A DNA stretch of 7,264 nucleotides, from assembly GCA_040508545.1 (NCBI GenBank), contig JBEVMR010000051.1:1-7264 (forward strand), written 5' to 3'. Numbering within the stretch: the first letter of the stretch is position 1; each line of letters starts with the position of its first letter. The notes below the pieces were generated by a model. That model searched no databases, was not told where the DNA came from, and saw only the letters and a list, made by a program, of their open reading frames with translations. A program made the position numbers and the translations under genes. This document shows positions 1-5,213 of this stretch, one piece after another. The DNA comes from VRUE01 sp040508545 (GTDB lineage Bacteria; Actinomycetota; Thermoleophilia; Solirubrobacterales; 70-9).

Positions 1-40
1 AGCCCTGCCGGACGCCTTCGGCTGAGTGTCCGGCAGGGCT
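1..40 (-). terminator. Perfect 13-bp hairpin after the metal operon
   Basis: Bases 1-13 and 28-40 are exact reverse complements, giving a G+C-rich 13-bp stem with a 14-base loop. The hairpin abuts the stop codon of the last minus-strand gene, sharing base 40. This is the expected place for a transcription terminator of the five-gene operon. No T-tract can be judged, because the downstream side for minus-strand transcription lies outside the window. On the plus strand no T-run follows. It could also serve a convergent gene off the left edge. Confidence 0.75.
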
Positions 41-372
41 CACCCGGTCCCGCCCACCAGCAACCCATCAACCAGCTGAGGTAATTCGCGGGCCATTCGG
101 GAGCGCGGCACCACCAGATCGACCCCGGCGGCATCGGCCGCTTGCTTGGTCTCGACGTTGACGTGCGAGTAGTAGCCGAGGACCGGAATGCCCAATCCCA
201 CGAGGGCTTCGGGGCTCTCCGTGTCGAGATCGGCGACGATGAGCTCGGCGTCCTCCAGGGGAGCTTCAGCCAGGGCTGGCGAGAGGGTTACCTCGTGACC
301 GGCCGCAGTGAGCATCGCCTCGACCTTGCTGCCCAGCAGAAGGTCGGCGGCGACGGCTGCTACTCGGGCCAC
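40..372 (-). CDS. Small degenerate receiver-like (CheY-fold) protein
   Basis: The predicted 110-residue protein has the alternating strand/helix pattern of a response-regulator receiver domain and no output domain. Near residue 9 a strand ends in a single Asp (RVAAVAAD) where receivers usually carry an acidic pair. The next acidic strand, ELIVADLD at about residues 43-50, could supply the phospho-acceptor Asp. A later strand ends in GYYSHV, with Ser near the usual Thr/Ser site. The usual Lys-Pro near the end is replaced by VPRSR, so canonical phosphorylation chemistry is doubtful. The start is taken as the GTG at 372-370, which shares one base with the upstream stop (TAGTG) and begins directly at the first strand; a start at 426 would add 18 Arg/Pro-rich residues inside the upstream gene. 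It is the last gene of the metal operon, so a signalling or protein-interaction role there is inference. The fold call is by eye. Confidence 0.72.
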   Translation of the reverse strand: MARVAAVAADLLLGSKVEAMLTAAGHEVTLSPALAEAPLEDAELIVADLDTESPEALVGLGIPVLGYYSHVNVETKQAADAAGVDLVVPRSRMARELPQLVDGLLVGGTG

Positions 373-734
373 TAGATCGCGCGGCGCTGGCGGAACTCTT
401 CGCGGACGCTCTCGGGGCGCCCCCACATCTGCACGACCTCAGAACGCCCCTCGCGCACCTCACGGACCTGCATCTCGCCGGTCACGCCTTCGCCGTCGAG
501 CTTCTGCAGCACGCCTACGACGCTCTCCGCTGCCGCCGCATGGCCAAAGCTATGGGCTACCAGCAAGCGCCAGTGCCAGTCGGCCTCCGAGTAGGGCTGA
601 GCGTTGACCTGACTGAGCGCAACGGCGGTGTCGATGTACTGGCTCTCGTCGTCGATCCGCAGATCGACCTCGAGATCGGTCCAATCCGGCGGCAGGGCGT
701 CGAGCACCTGCTTGAAGTCAGCCGCCAAGCTCAC
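372..734 (-). CDS. Conserved-looking protein of unknown function, 120 aa
   Basis: I do not recognise this family. The predicted protein is soluble and acidic, with no signal peptide or membrane segment. A helix-like N-terminus (MSLAADFKQVLDALP) is followed by an acidic strand-like stretch (DLEVDLRI, residues 21-28), then a Trp/His-containing stretch around residues 50-70 (ADWHWRLLVAHSFGHAAA), and a charged C-terminus with VQMWGRPESVREEF. The His residues near 53, 60 and 64 could bind a metal, but no recognised site is formed. The start is a GTG at 734-732, 9 bases after the stop of the metal repressor gene. No strong Shine-Dalgarno sequence is visible; GAGTAGG lies about 8-9 bases upstream. 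The stop overlaps the next gene's start by one base, so the two are probably translationally coupled. Codon use resembles its neighbours, which supports a real gene. Confidence 0.75.
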   Translation of the reverse strand: MSLAADFKQVLDALPPDWTDLEVDLRIDDESQYIDTAVALSQVNAQPYSEADWHWRLLVAHSFGHAAAAESVVGVLQKLDGEGVTGEMQVREVREGRSEVVQMWGRPESVREEFRQRRAI

Positions 735-747
735 GTAGGCAGCCTAC
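735..747. repeat. Short perfect palindrome at the repressor/unknown gene junction
   Basis: Two 6-bp arms, GTAGGC and GCCTAC, flank a single central A. The element covers the stop codon of the DtxR-like gene (744-746) and ends directly before the GTG start of the next gene. In RNA it could form only a strained hairpin. It might instead be a protein site, or chance. Its effect on expression is unknown. Confidence 0.35.
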
Positions 748-1205
748 TCGGCGGGCGGTAGAAGATCCGGGCCGGGGATCGGCGTCCCGTGGGGGTCGTG
801 GCTGGGTTCGCCGAGCTTGGCCGCCATCAGCTCCTCCAGCTCCTCGGAGATGTGGTGCTCGAGCACCTCGGCCTCCGCGTGGACCAGGTCGGCCGGCATG
901 CCCAGCGCCTCGGAGAGATAGGCCTCGATCAGGCGGTGATGGCGGATCACCTCCAGCGCGACCTTTTCTCCCGCCGGAGTGAGCGTCACTCCCTTGTAGG
1001 GCACGTGCTCGACCAGTCCCAGCTCGTTAAGCCGTTTCAGCATCGAGGTCGCGGTCCCGGGCGCAACCCCGAGCCGCTCGGCGACCTCGCCGTTCAGCAC
1101 CGGGCCGGAGCGGTCCTGGGACAGCGCGTAGATCGCCTTCGCGTAGTCCTCGATCGCCTCCGTGTTCGGCGAACGCCGCAACGCTCCGCCCCCCGGCGCC
1201 CCCAT
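744..1205 (-). CDS. DtxR/MntR-family metal-dependent transcriptional repressor
   Basis: This is a 153-residue cytoplasmic DNA-binding protein that should bind operators when loaded with a divalent metal. The winged helix-turn-helix spans about residues 16-80 (NGEVAERLGVAPGTATSMLK, wing YKGVTLTPAG), followed by the metal-binding dimerisation domain (RHHRLIE, VHAEAEVLEHHISEE). Aligning by eye to DtxR, H90, E94 and H109 match H79, E83 and H98; E116 and H117 match E105 and H106. The DtxR ligand Cys102 is Glu113 here, and the N-terminal Met ligand position holds Asp20 (IEDY). Asp plus Glu at these sites is the pattern of Mn-responsive MntR. The protein stops shortly after GTPIPGPD and so lacks the C-terminal SH3/FeoA-like domain of full-length DtxR/IdeR (about 226-230 aa). 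Its ATG shares one base with the ZIP gene stop (TGATG), with GGTGAG six bases upstream. It probably controls its own operon. Manganese over iron is an inference. Confidence 0.93.
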   Translation of the reverse strand: MGAPGGGALRRSPNTEAIEDYAKAIYALSQDRSGPVLNGEVAERLGVAPGTATSMLKRLNELGLVEHVPYKGVTLTPAGEKVALEVIRHHRLIEAYLSEALGMPADLVHAEAEVLEHHISEELEELMAAKLGEPSHDPHGTPIPGPDLLPPAE

Positions 1206-2437
1206 CAGACGCTCACCAGCAGACCGGTCACATAGAGAGCGGCGATGCCGGCGATGATCCCGGCGACCGAGAGCGGATGGAGGAAGCGGCCGTCCTCGTC
1301 GCGCATCGAGGGGGCGATCTGGACGATCACGCGGACGATCGCGCCGACGCCGACGCCGAACAGCAGCGCCGCCAGGCTCGGATCGAAGGCAGACGCGCCG
1401 ATCCAGGCGCCGAGAACCGCTGGCGCACCGGCAAGCAGGCCGAGGCCGATTAGATGACCGAGGCCCGGCCGCGCGTTGGCTGCCTCCCCGCCCCCTCCGC
1501 GCAGCGGCGCGACGATCGCCAGGCCCTCGGTGGTGTTGTGGATCGCGAAGCCGACGATCAAAAAGGCGCCCAGCGCCAAGGCGCCGGTCGCATAGGCGGA
1601 GCCGATCGCCAAGCCCTCGCCAAGGTTGTGCAGGCCGATCCCGAGCGCGACCAGCAGGGCCAGGTAGAGCCCGCCGCTCGCCGCGCCGGCGGCGCCAGCC
1701 GCGCGCTCGCCGCGGCGGCGCAGGAAGGCATCGACCGCCGCCAGGAGCAGATAGGCGACGAACGCTCCGATGAAGACAAGGGCGCTGCCGCCGAAGGCGG
1801 CCGGCGCTTCGGCGGCGATGTCGAGCCCCTCCAGCCCAGCGTCGATGGCGAGGAAACCGAGTAGGCCGACCGTGAAGGCGATCAGGGCGCCGACCCAGCG
1901 CGCATCGATCCGGCGCACGAATGGCAGCCAGAGCATGCCGAGGCAGACCGGGATGACGCCGACGTAGATGCCGAGCAGGGCCATCAGGCCGTAGAAGTCG
2001 AGATCGGCGTCCGGCGTTTCGGCCGCGACCGGGATCGCCGCATCGACCGTGCCGCCGGTCGAGGTAAGGATGAAGATCTCATACGCCTCGCCCTCGATCC
2101 ACGGGTAGGAGATGCGCAGCGTGGTCGAGCCGAGGTGACCGACCTCACGGCCGCCGGCGGCGCTGAACGGGGCGAAGCCGTCGTTGACCGAGACCTGGGC
2201 GACTTCGACCGCGTCGGGCCCGTCGTTGCGCAGGGTGAGCTCGATCGTCCCGGGGTGAAGCACAGTCCGCTCGACGCTCAGCTCCTCCACCGGCGGGCCG
2301 GTTCGCTCGCCCAGCCCGGGGGCGCCAAGCAGGGCGAAGGCGCCGATCGCAGCCGCGATCAACGCGAGTGGGATCAGGCCCAATGCCCAGGCTGGGAGCC
2401 CGCCCCCAGCCCGCTCGGCGCGCGCCGCCGCCTCCAT
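1205..2437 (-). CDS. ZIP-family metal transporter with N-terminal extracytoplasmic domain
   Basis: This is a predicted inner-membrane divalent metal transporter of 410 residues. The ZIP core has eight hydrophobic segments at about 148-172, 181-200, 216-238, 256-282, 287-310, 326-350, 353-376 and 388-408. The fourth carries HNLGEG (H270, N271, E274) and the fifth HNTTEG (H300, N301, E304), matching the paired His/Glu metal-site motifs of ZIP TM4 and TM5. The region between the third and fourth segments is Arg/Ala/Gly-rich rather than His-rich. Ahead of the core lie an extra membrane anchor (about 14-40) and a roughly 100-residue strand-rich, presumably extracytoplasmic region (50-140), which plain ZIP proteins of about 250-300 aa lack. 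The ATG overlaps the oxidase stop by one base (TGATG), with GGGGGTG about seven bases upstream. The transported ion could be Zn, Mn, Fe or Cu; the MntR-like neighbour favours Mn or Fe. Uptake is the usual ZIP direction but is not shown here. Confidence 0.92.
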   Translation of the reverse strand: MEAAARAERAGGGLPAWALGLIPLALIAAAIGAFALLGAPGLGERTGPPVEELSVERTVLHPGTIELTLRNDGPDAVEVAQVSVNDGFAPFSAAGGREVGHLGSTTLRISYPWIEGEAYEIFILTSTGGTVDAAIPVAAETPDADLDFYGLMALLGIYVGVIPVCLGMLWLPFVRRIDARWVGALIAFTVGLLGFLAIDAGLEGLDIAAEAPAAFGGSALVFIGAFVAYLLLAAVDAFLRRRGERAAGAAGAASGGLYLALLVALGIGLHNLGEGLAIGSAYATGALALGAFLIVGFAIHNTTEGLAIVAPLRGGGGEAANARPGLGHLIGLGLLAGAPAVLGAWIGASAFDPSLAALLFGVGVGAIVRVIVQIAPSMRDEDGRFLHPLSVAGIIAGIAALYVTGLLVSV

Positions 2438-3582
2438 CAGGCCGCACCCCCGTTACCGCCCCAGGGCAGCTTGCAATACGCAGCCGCAGCCGCCGCGGCG
2501 CTCAGCTTCGAGGGGTCGCCGACGCGGAAGAAGCCGGTCCAACCGAGCTCGGCGAACTCGCTGACGTGGGCGTGGAACATGTAGTCGCCGTCGAAGGGGA
2601 ACTTGAGCTCGAGCACCGAGCGCTGCCCCTGCCCCTGCACGATCGTGTCGGTGTATTCGCTCGGCTCGAGCGAGGTCCCGGTCGGGTAGCTCTGGAAGAA
2701 GTTGGCGTGGACGTGGAAGGAGTTGAGCGGGTCGTACTCGAGCACGTTGACGAGGTAGATCCGTGCCAGCTCGTCGCGCTTGACCGCGATCGGCTCGTTG
2801 ATGTAGTGAAAGCCGACGGTGTTGACCGCGTAGACCTCGTTTGCCAGGTCGAAGTTGGTGTCGAAGCCGTTCATCACCATCACCATCTCGTCGGCTTCCG
2901 GCCGCCCCTCCTTCGGGTCGACGATGAAGGCGCCATAGAGGCCGCGGGCGATGTGAGCTGCGAGCGGCATCACGTGGCAGTGGTAGAGGTGGAGCCCGAA
3001 CGGCTCGGCCTCGAATTCGTAGGCGAAGCTCTGCCCCGGTTCGATCTGGCCGCCGCCCTGTTGCTCGCCGATCCCCGGCATGCCGTCCATCTGCGCCGGG
3101 TGGATGCCGTGGAAGTGGATCGTGTGCGGGTGGTTGGAGGAGTTGACGAAGTTGATCCGCAGCTTCTCCCCCTCGCGGGCGCGCAGGGTCGGCCCCGGGA
3201 CGCGGCCGTTGTAGGTCCAGGCCTCGTACTTGACGCCGGGCGCCACTTCGATCTCCTTGTCCTGGGCGACGAGAGTCCATTCACGCAGCAGCCGGCCGCT
3301 GGCCAGCCGCCGGGTCTTGCCCCAGTCGAAGTCGCGCAGGAGCTCGGTCGGGTTGAAGCCGTTGGCGCGGTGGTCGACGCTGCGTCCCGGGGCGAAGCTG
3401 GCGTGGGCGAAGCGGCCGTGGCCGGCATGCCCCATCGCGGCGCCGTTCCCCATGCCCGACTCGGCCAGAGCCTGCTCGCCACCGAGCCCGCCGCGCGAGA
3501 CGAGGCTGTTCAGCCCAGCGGCGGCCGGCACGGTGGCGGCGGCGCCGAGCAGTGCACGGCGGCTGAGGCGGCGGTTGCTCAT
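2437..3582 (-). CDS. Tat-exported two-domain multicopper oxidase
   Basis: The predicted 381-residue exported copper enzyme should oxidise a substrate and pass electrons to O2. The twin-arginine signal SRRALLG plus an Ala-rich core occupies residues 5-25. A Met/His-rich linker follows (MGHAGHG, about 50-55). Two cupredoxin domains supply four His-x-His motifs for a trinuclear copper cluster: HTIHFHG (153-159), HCHVMPLAAH (201-210), HVH (290-292) and HAH (337-339). The type-1 copper Cys202 and His210 lie in domain 1, while domain 2 has HAHVSEF with no Cys, so this is the type C arrangement. The usual axial Met position (His210+5) holds Leu215, often linked to high potential, although Met205 is nearby. 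The HCH motif separates it from NirK nitrite reductases. ATG 3582 is chosen because the upstream ATG at 3621 lies inside the likely promoter; that start would add 13 residues. First gene of the operon. Substrate (Mn2+, Fe2+, Cu+ or phenols) cannot be read from the sequence. Confidence 0.93.
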   Translation of the reverse strand: MSNRRLSRRALLGAAATVPAAAGLNSLVSRGGLGGEQALAESGMGNGAAMGHAGHGRFAHASFAPGRSVDHRANGFNPTELLRDFDWGKTRRLASGRLLREWTLVAQDKEIEVAPGVKYEAWTYNGRVPGPTLRAREGEKLRINFVNSSNHPHTIHFHGIHPAQMDGMPGIGEQQGGGQIEPGQSFAYEFEAEPFGLHLYHCHVMPLAAHIARGLYGAFIVDPKEGRPEADEMVMVMNGFDTNFDLANEVYAVNTVGFHYINEPIAVKRDELARIYLVNVLEYDPLNSFHVHANFFQSYPTGTSLEPSEYTDTIVQGQGQRSVLELKFPFDGDYMFHAHVSEFAELGWTGFFRVGDPSKLSAAAAAAAYCKLPWGGNGGAA

Positions 3583-3612
3583 GCGGAGGCAGATCGGTCG
3601 ATAGGGGAGATT

Positions 3613-3640
3613 TTGACACATCTAAATCTGAATTTCGATT
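3613..3640 (+). promoter_or_regulatory. Candidate plus-strand promoter (TTGACA, weak -10)
   Basis: TTGACA at 3613-3618 matches the sigma-70-type -35 consensus in all six positions. At a 16-base spacer the -10 hexamer would be TCGATT (3635-3640), a weak match. A transcript from here would begin near 3647-3650 and give the YgfZ-like gene a 5' leader of about 35 bases. The TAGAAT element closer to that gene is an alternative promoter. Confidence 0.4.
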
Positions 3641-3646
3641 CATCAA
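3619..3646 (-). promoter_or_regulatory. Candidate minus-strand promoter for the metal operon
   Basis: Read on the minus strand, TTGATG (3646-3641) and TAGATG (3624-3619) are separated by 16 bases and occupy the mirror positions of the plus-strand elements in the dyad. Transcription would start near 3612, leaving about 30 bases before the ATG at 3582. This is the only non-coding A+T-rich region upstream of the operon. The hexamer matches are partial. Confidence 0.42.
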
Positions 3647-3670
3647 AATCTGCCGGCCTCACGACGCTCC

Positions 3671-3676
3671 TAGAAT
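3671..3676 (+). promoter_or_regulatory. TAGAAT -10 element, likely leaderless start of the ygfZ-like gene
   Basis: TAGAAT matches the -10 consensus in five of six positions and ends seven bases before the ATG at 3684. This is the spacing expected if transcription starts at or next to the start codon, a layout common in actinobacteria. No Shine-Dalgarno sequence precedes the ATG, which fits a leaderless mRNA. No good -35 hexamer sits 16-18 bases further upstream. Confidence 0.5.
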
Positions 3677-3683
3677 CGGGCAG

Positions 3684-4637
3684 ATGACGCACCAGGTTGC
3701 AGTCGAGCTCGACGCCCAGTACCGGCAGCTGCGCGAGGAGTGCGGCCTGCTCGACCGCTCCGAGCGCGGCAAGCTGATCGTCAGCGGCAGCGAGGCGACG
3801 GACTACCTCCAGGGCCAACTGACCAACGACGTCGAGGCGCTGGCGCCCGGCGAGGGCCAGTACGCGGCTCTGCTCGACCGCAAGGGCCACATGCAGGCCG
3901 ACATGCGCGTGCTGCGCCTCTCCGAGGAAGAGATCTGGATCGATACCGAGCCCGAGGCGCACGCAGCCGCGCTGCGCCACCTCGAGATGTACAAGATCGG
4001 CCGCGAGGCGGCGATCGCCGACGTCGGCTCCGAGCGGACGATCCTCTCGCTGATCGGCCCACGCAGCGTCGAGATCGCCGGCACGGCTGCCCTGCCCGAA
4101 TACGCCTGCGAAACGACCGCCGTGCACGGAGTCGAGTGCCTGGCCGTCGGCACCGCCAACGGCATCGACCTGATCATCAAGCCGGCCGAAGCCGAGCGCC
4201 TGCGTGACGTTCTCCTCGGCGCCGGCGCGGTCACGGTCGGGCCCGAGGCCGAGGAGATCTTGAGAATCGAAGGCGGCACCCCCCGCTTCGGCGCCGAGAT
4301 GGGAACCGAGACGATGCCCGCCGAGGCCGGCATCGTCGAGCGCGCGGTCAGCTTCACCAAGGGCTGCTACATCGGCCAGGAGCCGGTCGCGCGGCTCCAC
4401 TACAAGGGCCGGCCCAACCGCCACCTGCGCGGCCTGCAGCTGAGCGCCCCGGCGGCGCCCGGTTCGAGTCTGCGCCTGGGCGAGAAGGAGGTCGGCAGGG
4501 TCGGCAGCTCCGGCGTCTCGCCCGCCCGCGGCCCGATCGCGCTGGCGATCGTCCGCCGCGAGGCCGAGCCGGAGGCGGAGCTGGTCGTAGGTGAAGATGG
4601 CGTTACGGCTCGCGTGATCGACCTGCCGTTCGGCTAG
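3684..4637 (+). CDS. ygfZ: YgfZ/GcvT-like folate-binding protein
   Basis: The 317-residue cytoplasmic protein belongs to the COG0354 branch of the GcvT fold, tetrahydrofolate-dependent proteins that support synthesis or repair of certain iron-sulfur clusters. The family signature KGCYIGQE is at residues 226-233, with the conserved Cys at 228. It is followed by ARLHYKGRPNRHLRGL and a C-terminal barrel-like region (about 245-317). The N-terminal half shows the GcvT-like pattern (GLLDRSERGKLIVSG, YLQGQLTNDV, YAALLDRKGHMQADMRV). Length and the KGCYxGQE motif fit YgfZ better than the glycine-cleavage T protein, which is usually longer and found with gcvH and gcvP; neither is seen here. The ATG follows a TAGAAT element by seven bases without a ribosome binding site. 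The gene is transcribed divergently from the metal operon across a 101-base region, so shared control by metal or redox state is possible but unproven. Confidence 0.92.
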   Translation: MTHQVAVELDAQYRQLREECGLLDRSERGKLIVSGSEATDYLQGQLTNDVEALAPGEGQYAALLDRKGHMQADMRVLRLSEEEIWIDTEPEAHAAALRHLEMYKIGREAAIADVGSERTILSLIGPRSVEIAGTAALPEYACETTAVHGVECLAVGTANGIDLIIKPAEAERLRDVLLGAGAVTVGPEAEEILRIEGGTPRFGAEMGTETMPAEAGIVERAVSFTKGCYIGQEPVARLHYKGRPNRHLRGLQLSAPAAPGSSLRLGEKEVGRVGSSGVSPARGPIALAIVRREAEPEAELVVGEDGVTARVIDLPFG

Positions 4638-4640
4638 ATT
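4635..4640 (+). promoter_or_regulatory. TAGATT -10-like element overlapping the ygfZ-like stop codon
   Basis: TAGATT begins with the TAG stop of the YgfZ-like gene and ends eight bases before the ATG of the lipoprotein gene. It matches the TAnnnT core of an actinobacterial -10 element at near-leaderless spacing. No -35 is apparent. A stop codon supplying the TA could produce this by chance. Confidence 0.35.
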
Positions 4641-4648
4641 CCGCAGCG

Positions 4649-5167
4649 ATGGGTCGTTGGAGAGGCAGGCGACTGTTCGCGGCGCCGCGTGCGACCGCGG
4701 CCCTGGCGGCTTGCGCCCTAGCCGCGGCTGCGCTGATCGCCGCCGGCTGCGGGGCCGAGAGCCATGTCAACGATCCGCGCCCGCAACCGCCGACCCGGGT
4801 CAGCGTCGCGATCAGCGAGAACGCGATCACCGTGCAGCCGCCGCGAATCGCCGTCGGCCCGGAACCGACCCAGCAGATCCCGCAGAACCAGCACGTCGAG
4901 CAACCGCAGATCCAGTCCAAGGCGCCGCTCAACGTCGTCCTCGTCGCCGCCAACCTGACCGATGTCGACTCCCGCCTCGAGGTACGCGGCACCGGCAAGG
5001 ACTTCAGCTCCGAGCCGCTCTACGCCAACTCCAACGTCACCCTGCCGACGATCCTCCCGACCGGGGTCTACATGGTCAGCGCCGCCGACATCCCCGGCGC
5101 AAAACCGACCAAGCTCGTCGTCGGCTCGTTCCGCAGCTCGTCCGAGAACGACGTGCTCCTTCCGTAA
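4649..5167 (+). CDS. Small exported lipoprotein, possibly cupredoxin-like fold
   Basis: The predicted 172-residue lipoprotein has a basic N-terminus (MGRWRGRRLF), an Ala/Leu-rich hydrophobic core and a lipobox-like AAGC that makes Cys34 the probable lipidated residue. A Pro/Gln-rich linker follows, including QQIPQNQHVEQPQIQ (about residues 74-88). The C-terminal part is strand-rich: VSVAISENAITVQPPRIAVG, then LNVVLVAANLTD, then LPTGVYMVSAAD. That order resembles a cupredoxin-type beta-sandwich, but the His and Cys copper ligands are absent and the mature protein contains no Cys after residue 34. The fold assignment is by eye and tentative; function is unknown. The ATG lies 11 bases after the YgfZ-like stop. 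Codon use is like its neighbours. A copper-related role cannot be claimed from the sequence, although a multicopper oxidase gene lies about 1 kb away on the other strand. Confidence 0.82.
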   Translation: MGRWRGRRLFAAPRATAALAACALAAAALIAAGCGAESHVNDPRPQPPTRVSVAISENAITVQPPRIAVGPEPTQQIPQNQHVEQPQIQSKAPLNVVLVAANLTDVDSRLEVRGTGKDFSSEPLYANSNVTLPTILPTGVYMVSAADIPGAKPTKLVVGSFRSSSENDVLLP

Positions 5168-5188
5168 AAACGACGGCGATTCGCCGTC
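5166..5188 (-). terminator. Intrinsic-terminator-like hairpin oriented for minus-strand transcription
   Basis: GACGGCG (5172-5178) and CGCCGTC (5182-5188) form a 7-bp G+C stem with a three-base loop. A run of five A (5166-5170) lies directly on the left. On the minus strand this reads as stem followed by TTTTT, the layout of an intrinsic terminator. On the plus strand the hairpin follows the lipoprotein stop but no T-run follows it. It may end antisense transcripts from the rmuC side, and may also act weakly for the plus-strand gene. Confidence 0.5.
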
Positions 5189-5213
5189 TGGTCCGACCGT
5201 CACCATCGGCTAG

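Larger units (their letters stand above)
3608..3651. promoter_or_regulatory. 44-bp imperfect dyad in the divergent region (candidate operator)
   Basis: Arms AGATTTTGA (3608-3616) and TCAAAATCT (3643-3651) are exact reverse complements. The same symmetry centre, between 3629 and 3630, continues inward through ATC/GAT (3620-3622 with 3637-3639) and AAAT/ATTT (3624-3627 with 3632-3635). In all, 16 of 22 base pairs are symmetric. This A+T-rich block stands out from the surrounding sequence and lies between the divergent oxidase and YgfZ-like genes, overlapping promoter-like elements of both. A dimeric repressor such as the MntR-like protein of this operon is the obvious candidate ligand. The sequence does not clearly match the DtxR consensus, so the assignment is inference. 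Confidence 0.6.

Noticed and set aside
373..426. A longer start at 426 for the receiver-like gene
   Set aside because: The extra 18 residues are Arg/Pro-rich, overlap the upstream gene and do not fit the fold. The GTG at 372 in TAGTG fits the overlap style of the operon.
744..1205. Iron-dependent IdeR/DtxR proper
   Set aside because: The key Cys and Met ligand positions are Glu and Asp, and the C-terminal SH3-like domain is missing.
2437..3582. Copper nitrite reductase (NirK) as the identity of the oxidase
   Set aside because: It has four His-x-His motifs, including HCH, which build a trinuclear O2-reducing cluster. NirK has a single type-2 copper, lacks the second His after the Cys and has an axial Met.
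3583..3621. An upstream ATG at 3621 as the start of the multicopper oxidase
   Set aside because: It overlaps the probable promoter elements and dyad, adds 13 residues before the Tat motif, and has no ribosome binding site. It cannot be fully excluded.
2368..3687. A 439-codon plus-strand frame opposite the multicopper oxidase, including a run of five His
   Set aside because: It is the antisense shadow of the oxidase. The His run comes from an ATCACC-type repeat near 2872-2890 that encodes alternating Met and Val in the real gene.
3579..4424. A 281-codon minus-strand frame opposite the ygfZ-like gene
   Set aside because: The plus-strand frame carries the KGCYIGQE signature and a good start. 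The antisense frame has no recognisable domain.
3684..4637. Glycine cleavage system T protein (GcvT)
   Set aside because: Its KGCYIGQE motif and length fit the YgfZ branch, and no other glycine-cleavage gene is nearby.
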